A stretch of 56,646 nt of DNA from Okeania sp. SIO3B5 (GTDB taxonomy: Bacteria; Cyanobacteriota; Cyanobacteriia; Cyanobacteriales; Microcoleaceae), in contig NZ_JAAHHG010000008.1 of NCBI RefSeq assembly GCF_010692555.1, positions 1 to 56,646 on the forward strand, read 5' to 3'. Both the position numbers and the translations under genes were made by a program. The notes under the pieces are model-generated. The model had not been told where the DNA came from, made no database searches, and was given only the letters and a program-made list of their open reading frames with translations. Every line of letters starts with the position of its first letter. Position 1 is the first letter of the stretch. This document shows, in pieces, positions 40,891 through 51,062 of the stretch.

Positions 40891-41118
40891 AGAACTCAGG
40901 AGTCAGGACTCAGGACTCAGGAGGGAAGAAAGAAGCAAGAAAGAAGAGGAGGAAAAGGAGAAAGTTTTTTTGGTCGCGTAAGCGGAACGGAGTTCTATCG
41001 CGCTCTTCTCCGGACAATATATAGTGTTTTCCAGGCTAATGAAGTACACCTATCTTTATTTCTATTCTATTCTCTATTCTCTCTATACCTGTTCCCTGTT
41101 CCCTGTTCCCTGTTCCCT
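40891..41118 (+). repeat. Mixed STRR tracts
   Basis: GACTCAG/AGTCAGG units at 40895-40925 and TTCCCTG units at 41093-41118. No gene is visible in 40866-41169. Confidence 0.65.
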
Positions 41119-41169
41119 GAAACCTAGAATTTTGTACCTTACCAGTATGGGAATTGCTATATAACTGAT

Positions 41170-41907
41170 TCAAACCTCCAATATTTTGCTGTAATATTTC
41201 AAACCATCCCAGATTCCTGCTGTGCCTGGATAAGGACTGTGATAAACATTGTCCATTGTTGCGATGTGTTTTACCAGTTTCGGTTCCGCATTTCCTACTG
41301 CAACACTTTTGAGTCCGGTTTTGAACAAAGATAAGTCATTGAGAGAATCTCCTGCTGGAATTACATTGTCTGTATTCAACCCTAATAATTCAATGAATTT
41401 CATCAGTGTAGGTCCTTTAGAAACACCTTTAGGCATTACATCTAAATAAACATCAGCAGATAGAATACAATCAAATCCAGCATCAAACACTTTTTGAACC
41501 GTGCTTTCTTGGAGTTTTTCTGGTTCGTAATAGTAAGAAACACGCCGTGGGCCACTACATTCTTGAAGTTCTATTCCTGGTTCATTTGCCATCATTTCTT
41601 TAACACGATCGCTGGCATTTCCCCAAATTTCTTCAACCCATCCTTGTATTGATTCTAAAGGTTCTAGAGTTTTACCATGAACTATTGTTGTACCAACATC
41701 GCCAATAATATAGTCAGGATTAGGAAATTTTGAATCTTCACATAAGCTTTGCACAAATTCCACGTCTCGCCCAGTGACGAACACTAAGAGTAGGCGATCG
41801 CGATGTTTTTGCAGATATTCGTAAAATTCTGCTCGTTGTTCATCTGAGCCTCCTAAGAAAGTTCCATCTAGGTCTGTTGCTAGTATCAAGGGATAATCAG
41901 AACACAT
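41170..41907 (-). CDS. Sucrose-phosphate phosphatase-like HAD hydrolase
   Basis: A 245-residue HAD-IIB enzyme of the S6PP group. The nucleophile motif is LATDLDGTF (first Asp the likely nucleophile), motif II is FVTGRD, the Lys lies in PKGVSKGP, and motif IV is PAGDSLNDLSLF. The cap domain has the group's SYYYEP block. Such enzymes remove phosphate from sucrose-6-phosphate, mannosylfructose phosphate or similar osmolyte precursors; the exact substrate is not decided. No synthase gene lies beside it, so it acts with a partner encoded elsewhere. Confidence 0.82.
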   Translation of the reverse strand: MCSDYPLILATDLDGTFLGGSDEQRAEFYEYLQKHRDRLLLVFVTGRDVEFVQSLCEDSKFPNPDYIIGDVGTTIVHGKTLEPLESIQGWVEEIWGNASDRVKEMMANEPGIELQECSGPRRVSYYYEPEKLQESTVQKVFDAGFDCILSADVYLDVMPKGVSKGPTLMKFIELLGLNTDNVIPAGDSLNDLSLFKTGLKSVAVGNAEPKLVKHIATMDNVYHSPYPGTAGIWDGLKYYSKILEV

Positions 41908-42349
41908 TTTTTCTTAAAACAGTTTTCAAGGGCAGCTACAAGGTACAGCAAATATTTGTCTATATAATTAATATTTAACTGCTGTCCTAATTTTTAATAT
42001 TTCTCTAATATCTCTAACTGACCCTGACCTGACGGTACAGCGCGGGACTTATTGCTCCCCCAAACCCCAGGGCTAATTCTTTGTCATCAGAAAATATTAA
42101 CAACTCTATATTTCTATATTTTTGGTTAACTAATCCTAGCAAGATGTACGAAATTTCAAAGGATACAATTTTTCTCTAGTGATAATAAATTGACCCTATC
42201 CTCAAACCCCCTATCAAGTTAAATCAAGTTAAATATTGATAAGACCCACTAGAATTGAAAAAGAAAACATTCCCTCGGGTTTGGACAATTGCCTCGTTAG
42301 GCCATCAGAAAAAACAATACGAATAGTACAATTTTAAGAGAAAATTATA

Positions 42350-42539
42350 CTAGCGGGACTTTAGCAAAAAATGCCTTAAAAATAGTTTTAAACCCTTGCT
42401 GTGTAATGCTTTAACGTCAAAATAGCCTATTTATTGATATATCTAGATTTGAGCCATTTTTAGCCAGAGCAACGTGTTTTCCTTGCTACCGTTGAGTTTG
42501 AAGCCATTTTCAGTCTAAAAAATATCAAAGTCCCGCTAG
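42350..42539 (+). repeat. K-family inverted-repeat element
   Basis: Ends CTAGCGGGACTTT and AAAGTCCCGCTAG are perfectly inverted. It lies 37 bases before the next gene, which has its own GGAG Shine-Dalgarno at 42562, so it may supply or block a promoter. Its end resembles the left end of the TnpB element at 46692 (CTAGCGGGACGTT). 41908-42349 is AT-rich with no gene. Confidence 0.75.
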
Positions 42540-42576
42540 CAATCTCAAATATTATGATTTAAGGAGAGATAAATTA

Positions 42577-43086
42577 ATGATATATAGCCGTAAATTAGCA
42601 AAAGCTCTAGCCCCAATATTTATCTGCTTATTACTACTAACATCTGCTTGTGGCGGAGCAAAACAACCAAGCCGTTTTGACCAGGCCCAAGAACAAAGCA
42701 AAACAGAACGTCCTTCCCAAGCCGAACAAGTATCTGGCGGTAGTCTCAACAAATTCTTTCCATCATCAAGTGGCGACTATAACCTAAACTATGCTCAAGA
42801 GAAAAAAGGTTTTGCTCAAGCAAGTCTCAAAAAAGGTGGTCAAGAAGTAGCAGTCATGTCTATCAATGACATCTCCGCTTCCCCTGCTGCAGCCAACAAA
42901 TTCCAAAACAGCAGCAAGGAAATAGGAGGATATCCAGCAGTTGAACAAGGTGAAACTACCACTGCAGTATTAGTAGATAATCGTTTTCAGGTAAAAGCTC
43001 AATCAAAAGACCCCTCATTTACCCCCAGCGATCGCGAAGCATGGCTACAAAAATTTAATCTAAGTGGCCTATCAAGTCTTAAATAA
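42577..43086 (+). CDS. Small lipoprotein of unknown function
   Basis: A 169-residue protein with a lipoprotein signal (core IFICLLLLTSAC, lipid Cys25), a short polar linker and a compact C-terminal domain (KFFPSSSGDYNLNYAQEKKGFAQA). I do not recognise the family. GGAG precedes the ATG. It is 233 bases upstream of the next gene on the same strand, so it may share its transcript, but the spacing leaves that open. Confidence 0.7.
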   Translation: MIYSRKLAKALAPIFICLLLLTSACGGAKQPSRFDQAQEQSKTERPSQAEQVSGGSLNKFFPSSSGDYNLNYAQEKKGFAQASLKKGGQEVAVMSINDISASPAAANKFQNSSKEIGGYPAVEQGETTTAVLVDNRFQVKAQSKDPSFTPSDREAWLQKFNLSGLSSLK

Positions 43087-43319
43087 ACAATTCTGCCCTT
43101 AAACTTCAATAATATAATCTTCCTCTGTTATAGCAGTACACGCTGGTATATTTAGCAATTGCAGGAACTACTCAATAGCTAAAAGTCTCATAAGATTTTC
43201 TACCGAATGCTTGCGCAAAAAGTTTTTTATTCCCCCTATTGCCTGTTACTTATTGCCTGCGCAAAGCGCTATAACTTTCAAATGTTAACTTTTTACTGAA
43301 CCAAAGGAGCAACATACAA

Positions 43320-44210
43320 ATGAGTAAGCCAATTTTTGAATTAGTAGATGAACTGCCCGAGGACAATCTGACAATTAAATCCCTACGCGCCTTAGATTTT
43401 ATTGTTCCTGGAGAATGGGATAACTTGGTAGGATTTGAAAATACCATCCGCACTGTCACAGGGGAAGACGACGAAGACCTAATTCAGCAAATAGGCGATC
43501 GAGCCGTAATTCTATTCAATGACAAAGCTCAAGGATATCAACGAGCTTTGTGGCTCTACCAAACTGTTAGTGGAGCAGGTCGTGCTGTAGGTGCAGCTAC
43601 CCTAGCTAATATGGTTGGTAACAAAATTCCTCTGGTCGGAGGTTTGTTAACTAGCCTCACTCCTAAACCAGGAAAAGCCCAAACTATCGATCTATCTCTA
43701 AAAGTAGTGGCAGAATTATTAGGTTTTTGTTCTATCAATGGCATTCCCGGAGATAGTATTGGTGACTTTGTAGGAGCTTTGGGTGATTATAGTGGGGAAT
43801 CTTTGATGCGATTAGCAGCCTTAGTTTGTTTTGATGGTTTAATTCCCCTTGGGCCAGACTTTTTACAAGCAGTTTCAGAATGGATCGAACGACTCTCCCC
43901 CTCAGATCTAGAAGAAAATGAAGGTTTCAGGGAAATGGAAGATGCTATTCCTGGAGATAATAAAGACAGTAAGTTAGGCTTTATTGGGGAAGCTTTCGGC
44001 TCTGTTTCTGGCTGGATGGGAGATTTTGTCAGCGATCGGGGCATTACTCCAAATAATGTGGCCAATAGCCTGCAAAGTTTCGTAGAATTTAGCGATGATA
44101 AATTGGATTATTTGGCTGCATTCCTAGATGTGAGTACCAATTATTATGAACATACAGGAGTTCAAACCCTGGCTCGTCGTTTAGTAGAACGAGCTTATGC
44201 AGAAATTTAA
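43320..44210 (+). CDS. Conserved-looking cytosolic protein of unknown function
   Basis: A 296-residue protein, acidic, with a Gly/Leu-rich middle (GRAVGAATLANMVGNKIPLVGGLLTSL) that could pack against membrane, but no clear transmembrane helix and no signal peptide. I know no named domain. GGAG lies eight bases before the ATG. The next gene begins 13 bases after its stop, so the two form an operon. Confidence 0.7.
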   Translation: MSKPIFELVDELPEDNLTIKSLRALDFIVPGEWDNLVGFENTIRTVTGEDDEDLIQQIGDRAVILFNDKAQGYQRALWLYQTVSGAGRAVGAATLANMVGNKIPLVGGLLTSLTPKPGKAQTIDLSLKVVAELLGFCSINGIPGDSIGDFVGALGDYSGESLMRLAALVCFDGLIPLGPDFLQAVSEWIERLSPSDLEENEGFREMEDAIPGDNKDSKLGFIGEAFGSVSGWMGDFVSDRGITPNNVANSLQSFVEFSDDKLDYLAAFLDVSTNYYEHTGVQTLARRLVERAYAEI

Positions 44211-44223
44211 TTAAGGAAGCATT

Positions 44224-44673
44224 ATGGCTGAAGAAAAAGAAGCTAAAAAATCTGAAACTAAGCCTGCTGGAGGCAAGGTAAAAAAAGAAAAGCCCCCTGC
44301 TGTGGAAGATAAACCTTTTGCAGAGTTTATACAGCAAGATTATTTGCCAGCTTTGCAACAAGCTCTGACTGAGCAAGGTATTGACGATCTTGACCTGAAT
44401 CTAGTTAAACAAAAATTACCTATGGTTGGCCTCAGTTCATCTGAAGAATGTTGGCAAGTGATGGGTAAGTTTAAACAAGGCCAGCGTCAGTTCAATGTTT
44501 ATTTCCCGAAAAAGGATATTAAAGGCCCTAGAGCTTTTTCTTGTGCAGATAATGGAGCTAAACCTGCTACTCTGGAACCTTTTTTAATTGATGAGCGTAA
44601 AATTACTCTGGGTTTATTAGTGTTTGGCGTGATTCAACGTCTTAATGCTCAAAAGTGGCTCAGTTTAAATTAG
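44224..44673 (+). CDS. DUF2996 family protein
   Basis: A 149-residue protein. The first 30 residues are Lys/Glu/Pro-rich and disordered; the rest matches the cyanobacterial DUF2996 family (FAEFIQQDYLPALQQAL, CWQVMGKFKQGQRQFNVYF, AFSCADNGAKPATLEPFLIDERKITL). Its role is unknown. It is the second gene of an operon with the 296-residue protein. Confidence 0.87.
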   Translation: MAEEKEAKKSETKPAGGKVKKEKPPAVEDKPFAEFIQQDYLPALQQALTEQGIDDLDLNLVKQKLPMVGLSSSEECWQVMGKFKQGQRQFNVYFPKKDIKGPRAFSCADNGAKPATLEPFLIDERKITLGLLVFGVIQRLNAQKWLSLN

Positions 44674-44739
44674 AAAGTTAGAGCTGATTGATAAACTGAA
44701 CTGAAACTCTTATGCTATCTAGGTCTGTCTCTGCTCTAA

Positions 44740-45522
44740 CTAACTCGCTGCCCATCGATCTCGAATAATTTCGTAGAAGTCCACGTCTGTTTCTAGCAAG
44801 CAGGCGTGACCACTATTTGGCAGAATAACCATTTTAGCTTCAGGCAAATACTTGACTAAAAACTTAGCTTGTGATATAGAAGGCAAAAGTCTATCGGCTG
44901 CGCTAGCAATAACTAATACAGGTTTTTTTAACTTTTCTAGTTGATTTTTGTCTACCTGAAATGAACGCATTAACTCTAATCGCCAGATTGAGGTCTGTTG
45001 AGAAACTGACTGCATGGCCTCTAATAAGGCTTGACGTTCTGCCCTTTCTATCCGGCCAAGAGCTGCTAAAAATGGTAAAGTCCCTGTCACCGATAATTTA
45101 TATAAATGGCTTGGTAGGTATTGAGTTAGATATGAGCCATATTTGACTAAAGGTTGTTGACTGAATGAGGAGGCTGAATTGACTAAAATTAGCTTGTTGA
45201 ATAATTCAGGAGCAGTAAAAGCAACTTTTAGGGCTAGACATCCACCAAAAGACTCTCCACATAGGTAAACTGGCCTTCCTGGTATTGCCTGTCTTTCTAT
45301 TTCAATCAACTCTACTGTCTTTTCTAATAACTGCTCCCAGCTCGATAGATCGTTGGGTGGGATACTCAGACAGCGAAGGTCAAAAGCAGTTGATAATCTG
45401 GACTGTTGTGATCGCAACAATTGACCTGTTCCATCCATAGCAGGCAGGAAAATTAACAGAGGCAATTCCGGTCTAGGTGTAGTTGGCCTTAAAAAACTAA
45501 TTTGGCTATTTCCCACTTGCAT
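44740..45522 (-). CDS. Alpha/beta hydrolase, esterase/phytyl ester synthase-like
   Basis: A 260-residue hydrolase with nucleophile elbow GESFGG, an oxyanion region LPAMDGTG, a late Asp (ASAADRLLP) and catalytic His (NSGHACLLE). It resembles the N-terminal half of the esterase/acyltransferase proteins related to plant PES; a broken acyltransferase gene lies upstream. I chose ATG 45522 (MQVGNSQISFL). An upstream-extended reading to 45639 is translated from an IS right end (ALFPRASSGEC) and an A element (VIFNQQALI), and cannot be native. Confidence 0.83.
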   Translation of the reverse strand: MQVGNSQISFLRPTTPRPELPLLIFLPAMDGTGQLLRSQQSRLSTAFDLRCLSIPPNDLSSWEQLLEKTVELIEIERQAIPGRPVYLCGESFGGCLALKVAFTAPELFNKLILVNSASSFSQQPLVKYGSYLTQYLPSHLYKLSVTGTLPFLAALGRIERAERQALLEAMQSVSQQTSIWRLELMRSFQVDKNQLEKLKKPVLVIASAADRLLPSISQAKFLVKYLPEAKMVILPNSGHACLLETDVDFYEIIRDRWAAS

Positions 45523-45534
45523 GATTGAATACAA

Positions 45535-45850
45535 TTGACATTCTCCCGACGATGCTCTAGGAAACAACGCGGGATTCCTAACCATCGCTAATATTGATAA
45601 TTTAATAATTAGGGCTTGCTGATTAAATATCACGCGCATTGACTGATATTGGTTTTAGCCTTTTTAGGGCCTTTAAAAAGTGCGCCTGTTTCAGCAATTA
45701 GGTAGACAGTCACCATCTAAAAATGAAGGCATACTTGTATAACTCTCTTCTATTTCTATTATTTCTATAAACATTATTCCATATTCATAACACAACTGAG
45801 CTATTCTTTCTTTCAGTCTAGCTGTAGGTAATTTCTCATTTAGCTTTTAT
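45535..45850 (-). pseudogene. TnpB remnant with right end, split by an A fragment
   Basis: 45700-45845 reads KLPTARLKERIAQLC, YEYGIMFIE, EESYTSMPSFLDGD, the IPTAKLKERV and EESYTSKASF region of TnpB. 45535-45590 is a typical right end (GGAATCCCGCG and CGTCGGGAGAATGTCAA on the minus strand). The A fragment at 45606-45699 separates them. The element fell just upstream of the hydrolase gene. 45851-46117 is AT-rich with no gene. Confidence 0.75.
45606..45699 (+). repeat. A-family element, truncated copy
   Basis: Left arm only: TAATTAGGGCTTGCTGATTAA, GATATTGGTTTTAGCCTTTT, then it ends inside the TnpB remnant. Confidence 0.7.
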
Positions 45851-46117
45851 TCTATATATTAAATTTTTTTGTTTTTACTATCTACCTATCTATCTAATTA
45901 TTACTTAAGATTCCCCTAGTCTGACTTAACTAGCAATATAATAGTTTCGGGGGAAAAATTTTAAAATTATTTAATTATTAAATTTGTTTATAAATAAGAG
46001 CAATTTTTTATATGAGTTTATAGAATAAAATAGAGAGATAAATCAAGTAAAATCTAAAAGTTTAATCCTGAAATACAACCTTCTATCAGAAAATTAGCAA
46101 TTTCTTGGCTAACATAA

Positions 46118-46698
46118 TCAGTCAAATTGTTGACTTAACTGTTTAGCGTGCTTTCCATGATATTGCTGACGGTGGGAAGACTTAACCCAAAACGGGCGAC
46201 CAAACATAATATTAGAACGTTGATAAACTATCGCTGGATGCCATCCAGATTGATTAAATAAAGGTTCTGAAGGATCAAAAAAACTTAATAACTTCAAAGG
46301 TATTCTCGAAGAAATTAACCGCTCATCAGATGAAGCGATCGCTACTGGCAAAACTGCCAAATTTGTAACTGGCGATCGCAAGGCCAAATGAGCAAATCCT
46401 CTTTGAAAATCACTAATCAAATTAGGTGGAGTACACCTAACCATAGGTACAGTTCCTTCTGGAAAAACTCCCACCATTTCTTCAGCTTGTAATAACTTTG
46501 TTGCCTATCGGAAAAAATCTTGTTGTCTATGAATCGAATTATCTAAAGGAAAACAACCCAAAGCAGTAACCATTTCTCGTAGTACAGGTACTTTGTCCAT
46601 ATAGTGATGACAAGCAAATTTAATTTGCCGATTAACGGCCACTGTAAGTAAAAAAGGGTCCATAAAACTACGATGGTTACTTACAAAAGAACTAGCGG
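46118..46698 (-). pseudogene. Truncated LPLAT acyltransferase
   Basis: Read from 46698: SSFVSNHRSFMDPFLL, which carries the NH-X4-D acyltransferase motif, VAVNRQIKFACH, MVTALGCFPLD, a stop at about 46509, then MVGVFPEGTVP (the second conserved motif) and an intact remainder to the stop at 46118. The 5' end is cut off by the left end of a TnpB element near 46695, and no matching 5' piece was found on its far side. It probably acted with the hydrolase encoded downstream, as in fused PES-type proteins (inference). Confidence 0.8.
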
Positions 46699-46833
46699 GA
46701 CGTTAAAAGCCCCTACTCTTAAGAGAGGGGATGAAAACGAACACGGCGGGATTTATCCCGCAGTTTCCAGGCCATCTTAACATTACAAATAGAAAATCAG
46801 GAGATAATTCATAATATTAAGGAGGTGATTTAT

Positions 46834-48230
46834 TTGTATGGTTCTCAGCAAAGTCTCATCAAGCCCGATGGTGACTTAAAATCAATTCTTGAGTTTATTT
46901 GTTCCGAGTCCCACAAGCTAACCAATTGTGGTATTTATTATGGTCGTCAATTGTTTTTCAAATCCCAGAAAATAATTGGTAAGTATGACCTAGAAAAAGA
47001 GTACAAATCAAATAAACATGTGTCAGCTTTGTATTCACAGACAGCGCAGCAAATATTAAGGTCTGTTGCTGAATCTTTTAAGTCATTTAAAGAGTTAAAC
47101 AAAAAATACAACAAAGGCAATCTACACTTTTAACCAAAGATTCCTAAATACCGAAAAAAAGATGGTTTAGCAATAGTGACATATGCCAAACAAGGTTTAA
47201 AACTTATTGATGATAATATCAGAATTCCTCTGGGAAAAACCGTAAAACGATGGTTTAAATTAGAAAGCTTTTTAATACCAATGCCATCTAATCTACAGTT
47301 TTCAGATATCAAAGAACTACGGATACTACCTCGTAATAGATGTTTTTATCTAGAGTTTGTCTACAAGAAAAAAATCGTAGTTCCAGAAGAATTAAACCCT
47401 AAAAACGTCTTAGGTATAGACCCCGGAATTAATAATTGGTTAAGTTGCGTTTCTAACCTTGGTACTAGCTTGATTATTGATGAACGTAAGGTGAAAAGCC
47501 TGAATCAGTGGTATAACAAACGAGTTTCCATACTAAAAGAAGGTAAGGCCCAGGGTTATTGGGATGAGCAATTAGCCCAAATCACAGAAAAACGTAACCG
47601 TCAGATGAGAGATGCAGTTAACAAAGCTGCAAAAATAGTGATCAATCATTGTCTCAAGCATCAAATTGGTACGGTTGTGTTTGGATGGAATCAAGGACAA
47701 CGACAAGAGTTCATTAATTGATAATGGATAATTGATAATTACCTCTGGTTAAAACCGAGAGGATTGAATCTCAGGAGATATTATTTCTTTTTTTTCCCCT
47801 TAAAAGGGGAGGCTTTAAACCAGAATTATTAATAATTAATAATTAATAATTCGGTAAATTTAGGCAAACAGACCCAATCATTCGTACAAATTCCCACAGC
47901 TAAACTTAAAGAACGAGTTAAACAACTGTGTGAGGAAAGCAACATTAAATTTGTGGAAAAAGAAGAGTCATATACAAGTAAAGCTAGTTTTATAGATGGG
48001 GATTTTCTGCCTACTTTCGGTGAGAAACCCGTAGGGTGGAAAGCATCAGGGAAACGAGTTAAACGTGGGATGTACCAAACAGGTAAAGGTTTGGAGCGTT
48101 AATGCTGACTTAAATGGTGCAGCGAATATACTTCGCAAAGTAGAGACACAATTAGGTCTAAGCCTAGTCAAGGACTGTAGGCGAGTTTTGACCCTCGCGC
48201 TCCTGATTTTCTATCTGGGAAACCAAAACT
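46834..48230 (+). pseudogene. TnpB pseudogene split by an R element
   Basis: A strong GGAGG precedes TTG 46834. The frame gives LYGSQQSLIKPDGDLKS, KLTNCGIYYGRQLF, a stop at 47131, the RuvC Asp in VLGIDPGINNWLSC, and GTVVFGWNQGQRQE. At about 47707 an R element is inserted. The frame resumes at about 47853 with GKQTQSFVQIPTAKLKERV, EESYTSKASFIDGDFLP, GKRVKRGMYQTG and ADLNGAANILRKV, with one more frameshift near 48092. Confidence 0.88.
47707..47852 (+). repeat. R-family element inside the TnpB pseudogene
   Basis: TAATTGATAATGGATAATTG, ACCTCTGGTTAAAACCGAGA, TTAAAAGGGGAGGCTTTAAA and a TTAATAA tail ending TTCGGTAAA. Host sequence on both sides joins as GQRQE(x)NLGKQTQSF, so it is an insertion. Confidence 0.8.
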
Positions 48231-48320
48231 AAAAAAGCTACCAGATGTGGCTAATGCCCATATTGTAGCAACAGTTAAGAATCCCCGCGCTTTTAAGCCA
48301 GGGAGAGGTCAAAACAATTA

Positions 48321-48960
48321 TGCCTCCTTCTGAAGGAATCCTGTCTGCATGATAAAAAAAGTTCTACTGCCAATAGCAGCTAAGAACAAACGAGAAATAA
48401 GCAGTAAATTATTTGCTTGGTCTCCCATCCTGCCTCTGAATAATTAGATATATCTGTAAATTCTAGACTCTCATAAATATTTTCTCAGAATAGTAGCGTT
48501 AGGATACCAAAAGTTAAAATTTCTTTGAGAAAGTCCAGAAAAACATGATAACAGCATTACTGTTATGGTAGGGGGTTTTGTTGGCTTTTACAGCTCAATT
48601 CATTAATGATGTTGATTAGGTCAAGAAACAACCAGTTAAACAAAGTATAAATCAAATAGGTCGATACTACTAGACTTGTTATGGTTGTACCCACCTTTGA
48701 AAAACCTAGCCAACCCTAGACATTTCTAAGGTTGTCTCTCAAAGGTTGCAGATTAAGTCTTAACTGACTACGTTGGCAGGTAACGACCACCATAAGTGAA
48801 CTCCAGCTTATGTGCTGGTCGCTCTAAATTAAGGACAGCGTTAAAGTGCGTCAATCGGAAGTAGGTTTGATACCGATAGTGTTTAGAGCATGAACAAGCC
48901 TGGCCAACATAATTGAGGAAGACTTTACTGAAAAGGACTAGACACCACAATGTCTAATAC
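48321..48960 (+). other. Gap with no recognised gene
   Basis: AT-rich sequence, a small hairpin near 48553 (AACAGCATTACTGTT) and a 60-residue minus-strand frame at 48768-48950 with no family match. Its composition suggests old insertion debris, but I cannot assign it. Confidence 0.35.
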
Positions 48961-49226
<266 letters not shown>

Positions 49227-49340
49227 ACATTTTTGTCATAGACACAAACAAAAAACCATTACAACCTTGCAAACCTTCTGTGGCTGGTAGATTGCTAAAT
49301 TCTGGCAGTTCAAATCAATAGTATTTCACTCTGATTTTCC

Positions 49341-50945
49341 ATGAAAAACACATATAAAACTCAGGATACCTTTGCAATTACAACTCCCCTTTACTACGTT
49401 AACGCTCTACCGCATATAGGCAGTGCTTATACCACTATTGCCGCCGATACGGTAGCTCGTTTTCAAAGGCTACAAGGTAAATCAGTGCTGATGATTACTG
49501 GCACAGACGAGCATGGCCAAAAAATCCAAAGGACAGCTCAGAGCAAAGGAAAATCCCCCCAAGAACATTGTGATTTAGTGGTATCAGGATTTGAATCTCT
49601 CTGGCAACAACTAAATATTCAGTATGATCGTTTTAGTCGTACTACTGCATCTAACCATGAGTTAATTGTCAAAGAATTTTTCCAAAGAGTTTGGGACCGG
49701 GGTGATATCTATTTAAGTCAGCAACAAGGATGGTATTGCGTAGCTTGTGAAGAATTTAAAGAAGAACGCGAACTTTTAGAAGATAAATATTGCCCCATTC
49801 ATACTAACCAAAAAGTAGAATGGCGTGATGAGCAAAATTACTTCTTTCGTCTTTCTAAATATCAGGAAAATCTACAAACTTTTTACCAAGAACAGCCTAA
49901 TTTTATTCAACCGGAAAGTCGTCGCAATGAAGTATTAAATTTTGTTAACCAAGGATTACAAGACTTTTCAATCTCTAGAGTTAATGTAGATTGGGGTTTT
50001 CAACTACCAGTCGATCCCAGCCATACTATCTATGTTTGGTTTGATGCTCTATTAGGTTATGTAACAGCACTCCTAGATCCTGATAGTGAACCTACTCTAG
50101 AGAATGCTTTATCAAAATGGTGGCCGATTAATCTACACCTAATTGGTAAAGATATACTGCGTTTCCATGCTGTTTATTGGCCAGCAATGCTAATGTCAGC
50201 AGATTTACCAATCTCTCATCATGTTTTTGGACATGGATTTTTGACCAAAGATGGGAAGAAAATGGGTAAATCTCTCGGTAATACTTTAGATCCATTTGAA
50301 TTAGTTAAAAAGTATGGCTCTGACGCAGTTCGTTACTATTTTCTCAAAGAAATAGAATTTGGAGTCGATGGTGATTTTAGTGAAACCCGCTTTATTAATG
50401 TCCTAAACGCGGACTTAGCCAATGATTTGGGTAATCTACTAAATCGTACTCTCAAAATGGCTCATAAATATTTCAAAGGCCAAATTCCAGATATTAACGG
50501 TGAGGAAATAGAAGTCACTCATCCACTGAAGGGAATAGGTATGAGTTTGGGCGAACAAGTTATTCAAGCTTATACTGATTTAGCTTTTAGTCAAGTTTGT
50601 GAAGCCGTATTGACCTTAATTAGAACTGGCAATAAATATATAGACGAAACTGCCCCTTGGAGTCTATATAAGCAGGGTCAGTTAGGGGCCCTAGCAGAAG
50701 TGTTATATTCTGTGTTGGAATCTGTTAGACTAGCGTCTTATCTTTTATCGCCAATAATTCCTAATATTAGCAATGCTATCTATCAGCAACTAGGTTTCTC
50801 AAATGACTTTAACGATAAATCAGTAATTAATAGTTCAGAAATTTTTGTCAAACAAGCAAGCTGGGGCGATTTACCAAAAAATCAAATTCTTGGGCAACCT
50901 CAACCGATTTTTCAAAGAATAGAACTAGCAGAAACTGTTTCTTAA
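49341..50945 (+). CDS. metG: Methionyl-tRNA synthetase
   Basis: A 534-residue class I aminoacyl-tRNA synthetase that charges tRNA-Met. HIGH is HIGS (ALPHIGSAYTTIAAD); KMSKS is KKMGKS in KDGKKMGKSLGNTLDPF. Between them is the Met-specific connective peptide with zinc ligands (CVACEEF, YCPIH). WFDALLGYVTALL and the alpha-helical anticodon domain (YIDETAPWSLYK) fit. The C-terminal dimerisation domain of longer MetRS is absent, as in short cyanobacterial forms. The gene is followed by the LabA-like gene on the same strand, after 117 bases. Confidence 0.96.
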   Translation: MKNTYKTQDTFAITTPLYYVNALPHIGSAYTTIAADTVARFQRLQGKSVLMITGTDEHGQKIQRTAQSKGKSPQEHCDLVVSGFESLWQQLNIQYDRFSRTTASNHELIVKEFFQRVWDRGDIYLSQQQGWYCVACEEFKEERELLEDKYCPIHTNQKVEWRDEQNYFFRLSKYQENLQTFYQEQPNFIQPESRRNEVLNFVNQGLQDFSISRVNVDWGFQLPVDPSHTIYVWFDALLGYVTALLDPDSEPTLENALSKWWPINLHLIGKDILRFHAVYWPAMLMSADLPISHHVFGHGFLTKDGKKMGKSLGNTLDPFELVKKYGSDAVRYYFLKEIEFGVDGDFSETRFINVLNADLANDLGNLLNRTLKMAHKYFKGQIPDINGEEIEVTHPLKGIGMSLGEQVIQAYTDLAFSQVCEAVLTLIRTGNKYIDETAPWSLYKQGQLGALAEVLYSVLESVRLASYLLSPIIPNISNAIYQQLGFSNDFNDKSVINSSEIFVKQASWGDLPKNQILGQPQPIFQRIELAETVS

Positions 50946-51062
50946 AAAGCTAATTGTAGTATCGTTTTTTTTCAAATTACATCGTCTATTTTTTGTGCTG
51001 AAAATTATATCTGATTAAGAATTCAATTTCTTTATTCAATAAAAAAACTGAGGTTAAAAATT

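Larger units (their letters stand above)
46695..48320 (+). mobile_element. Decayed TnpB element
   Basis: Left end GCGGGACGTTAAAAGCCCC and an AGAGAGGGGATGAAAACG hairpin at 46695-46740, then a tnpB pseudogene, then a right-end-like AATCCCCGCGCTTTTAAGCC and GGGAGAGGTCAA near 48283-48318. Confidence 0.7.

Noticed and set aside
48768-48950. A 60-residue minus-strand frame that looks protein-like
   Set aside because: No family match, no RBS and no context; kept only as part of an unassigned gap.
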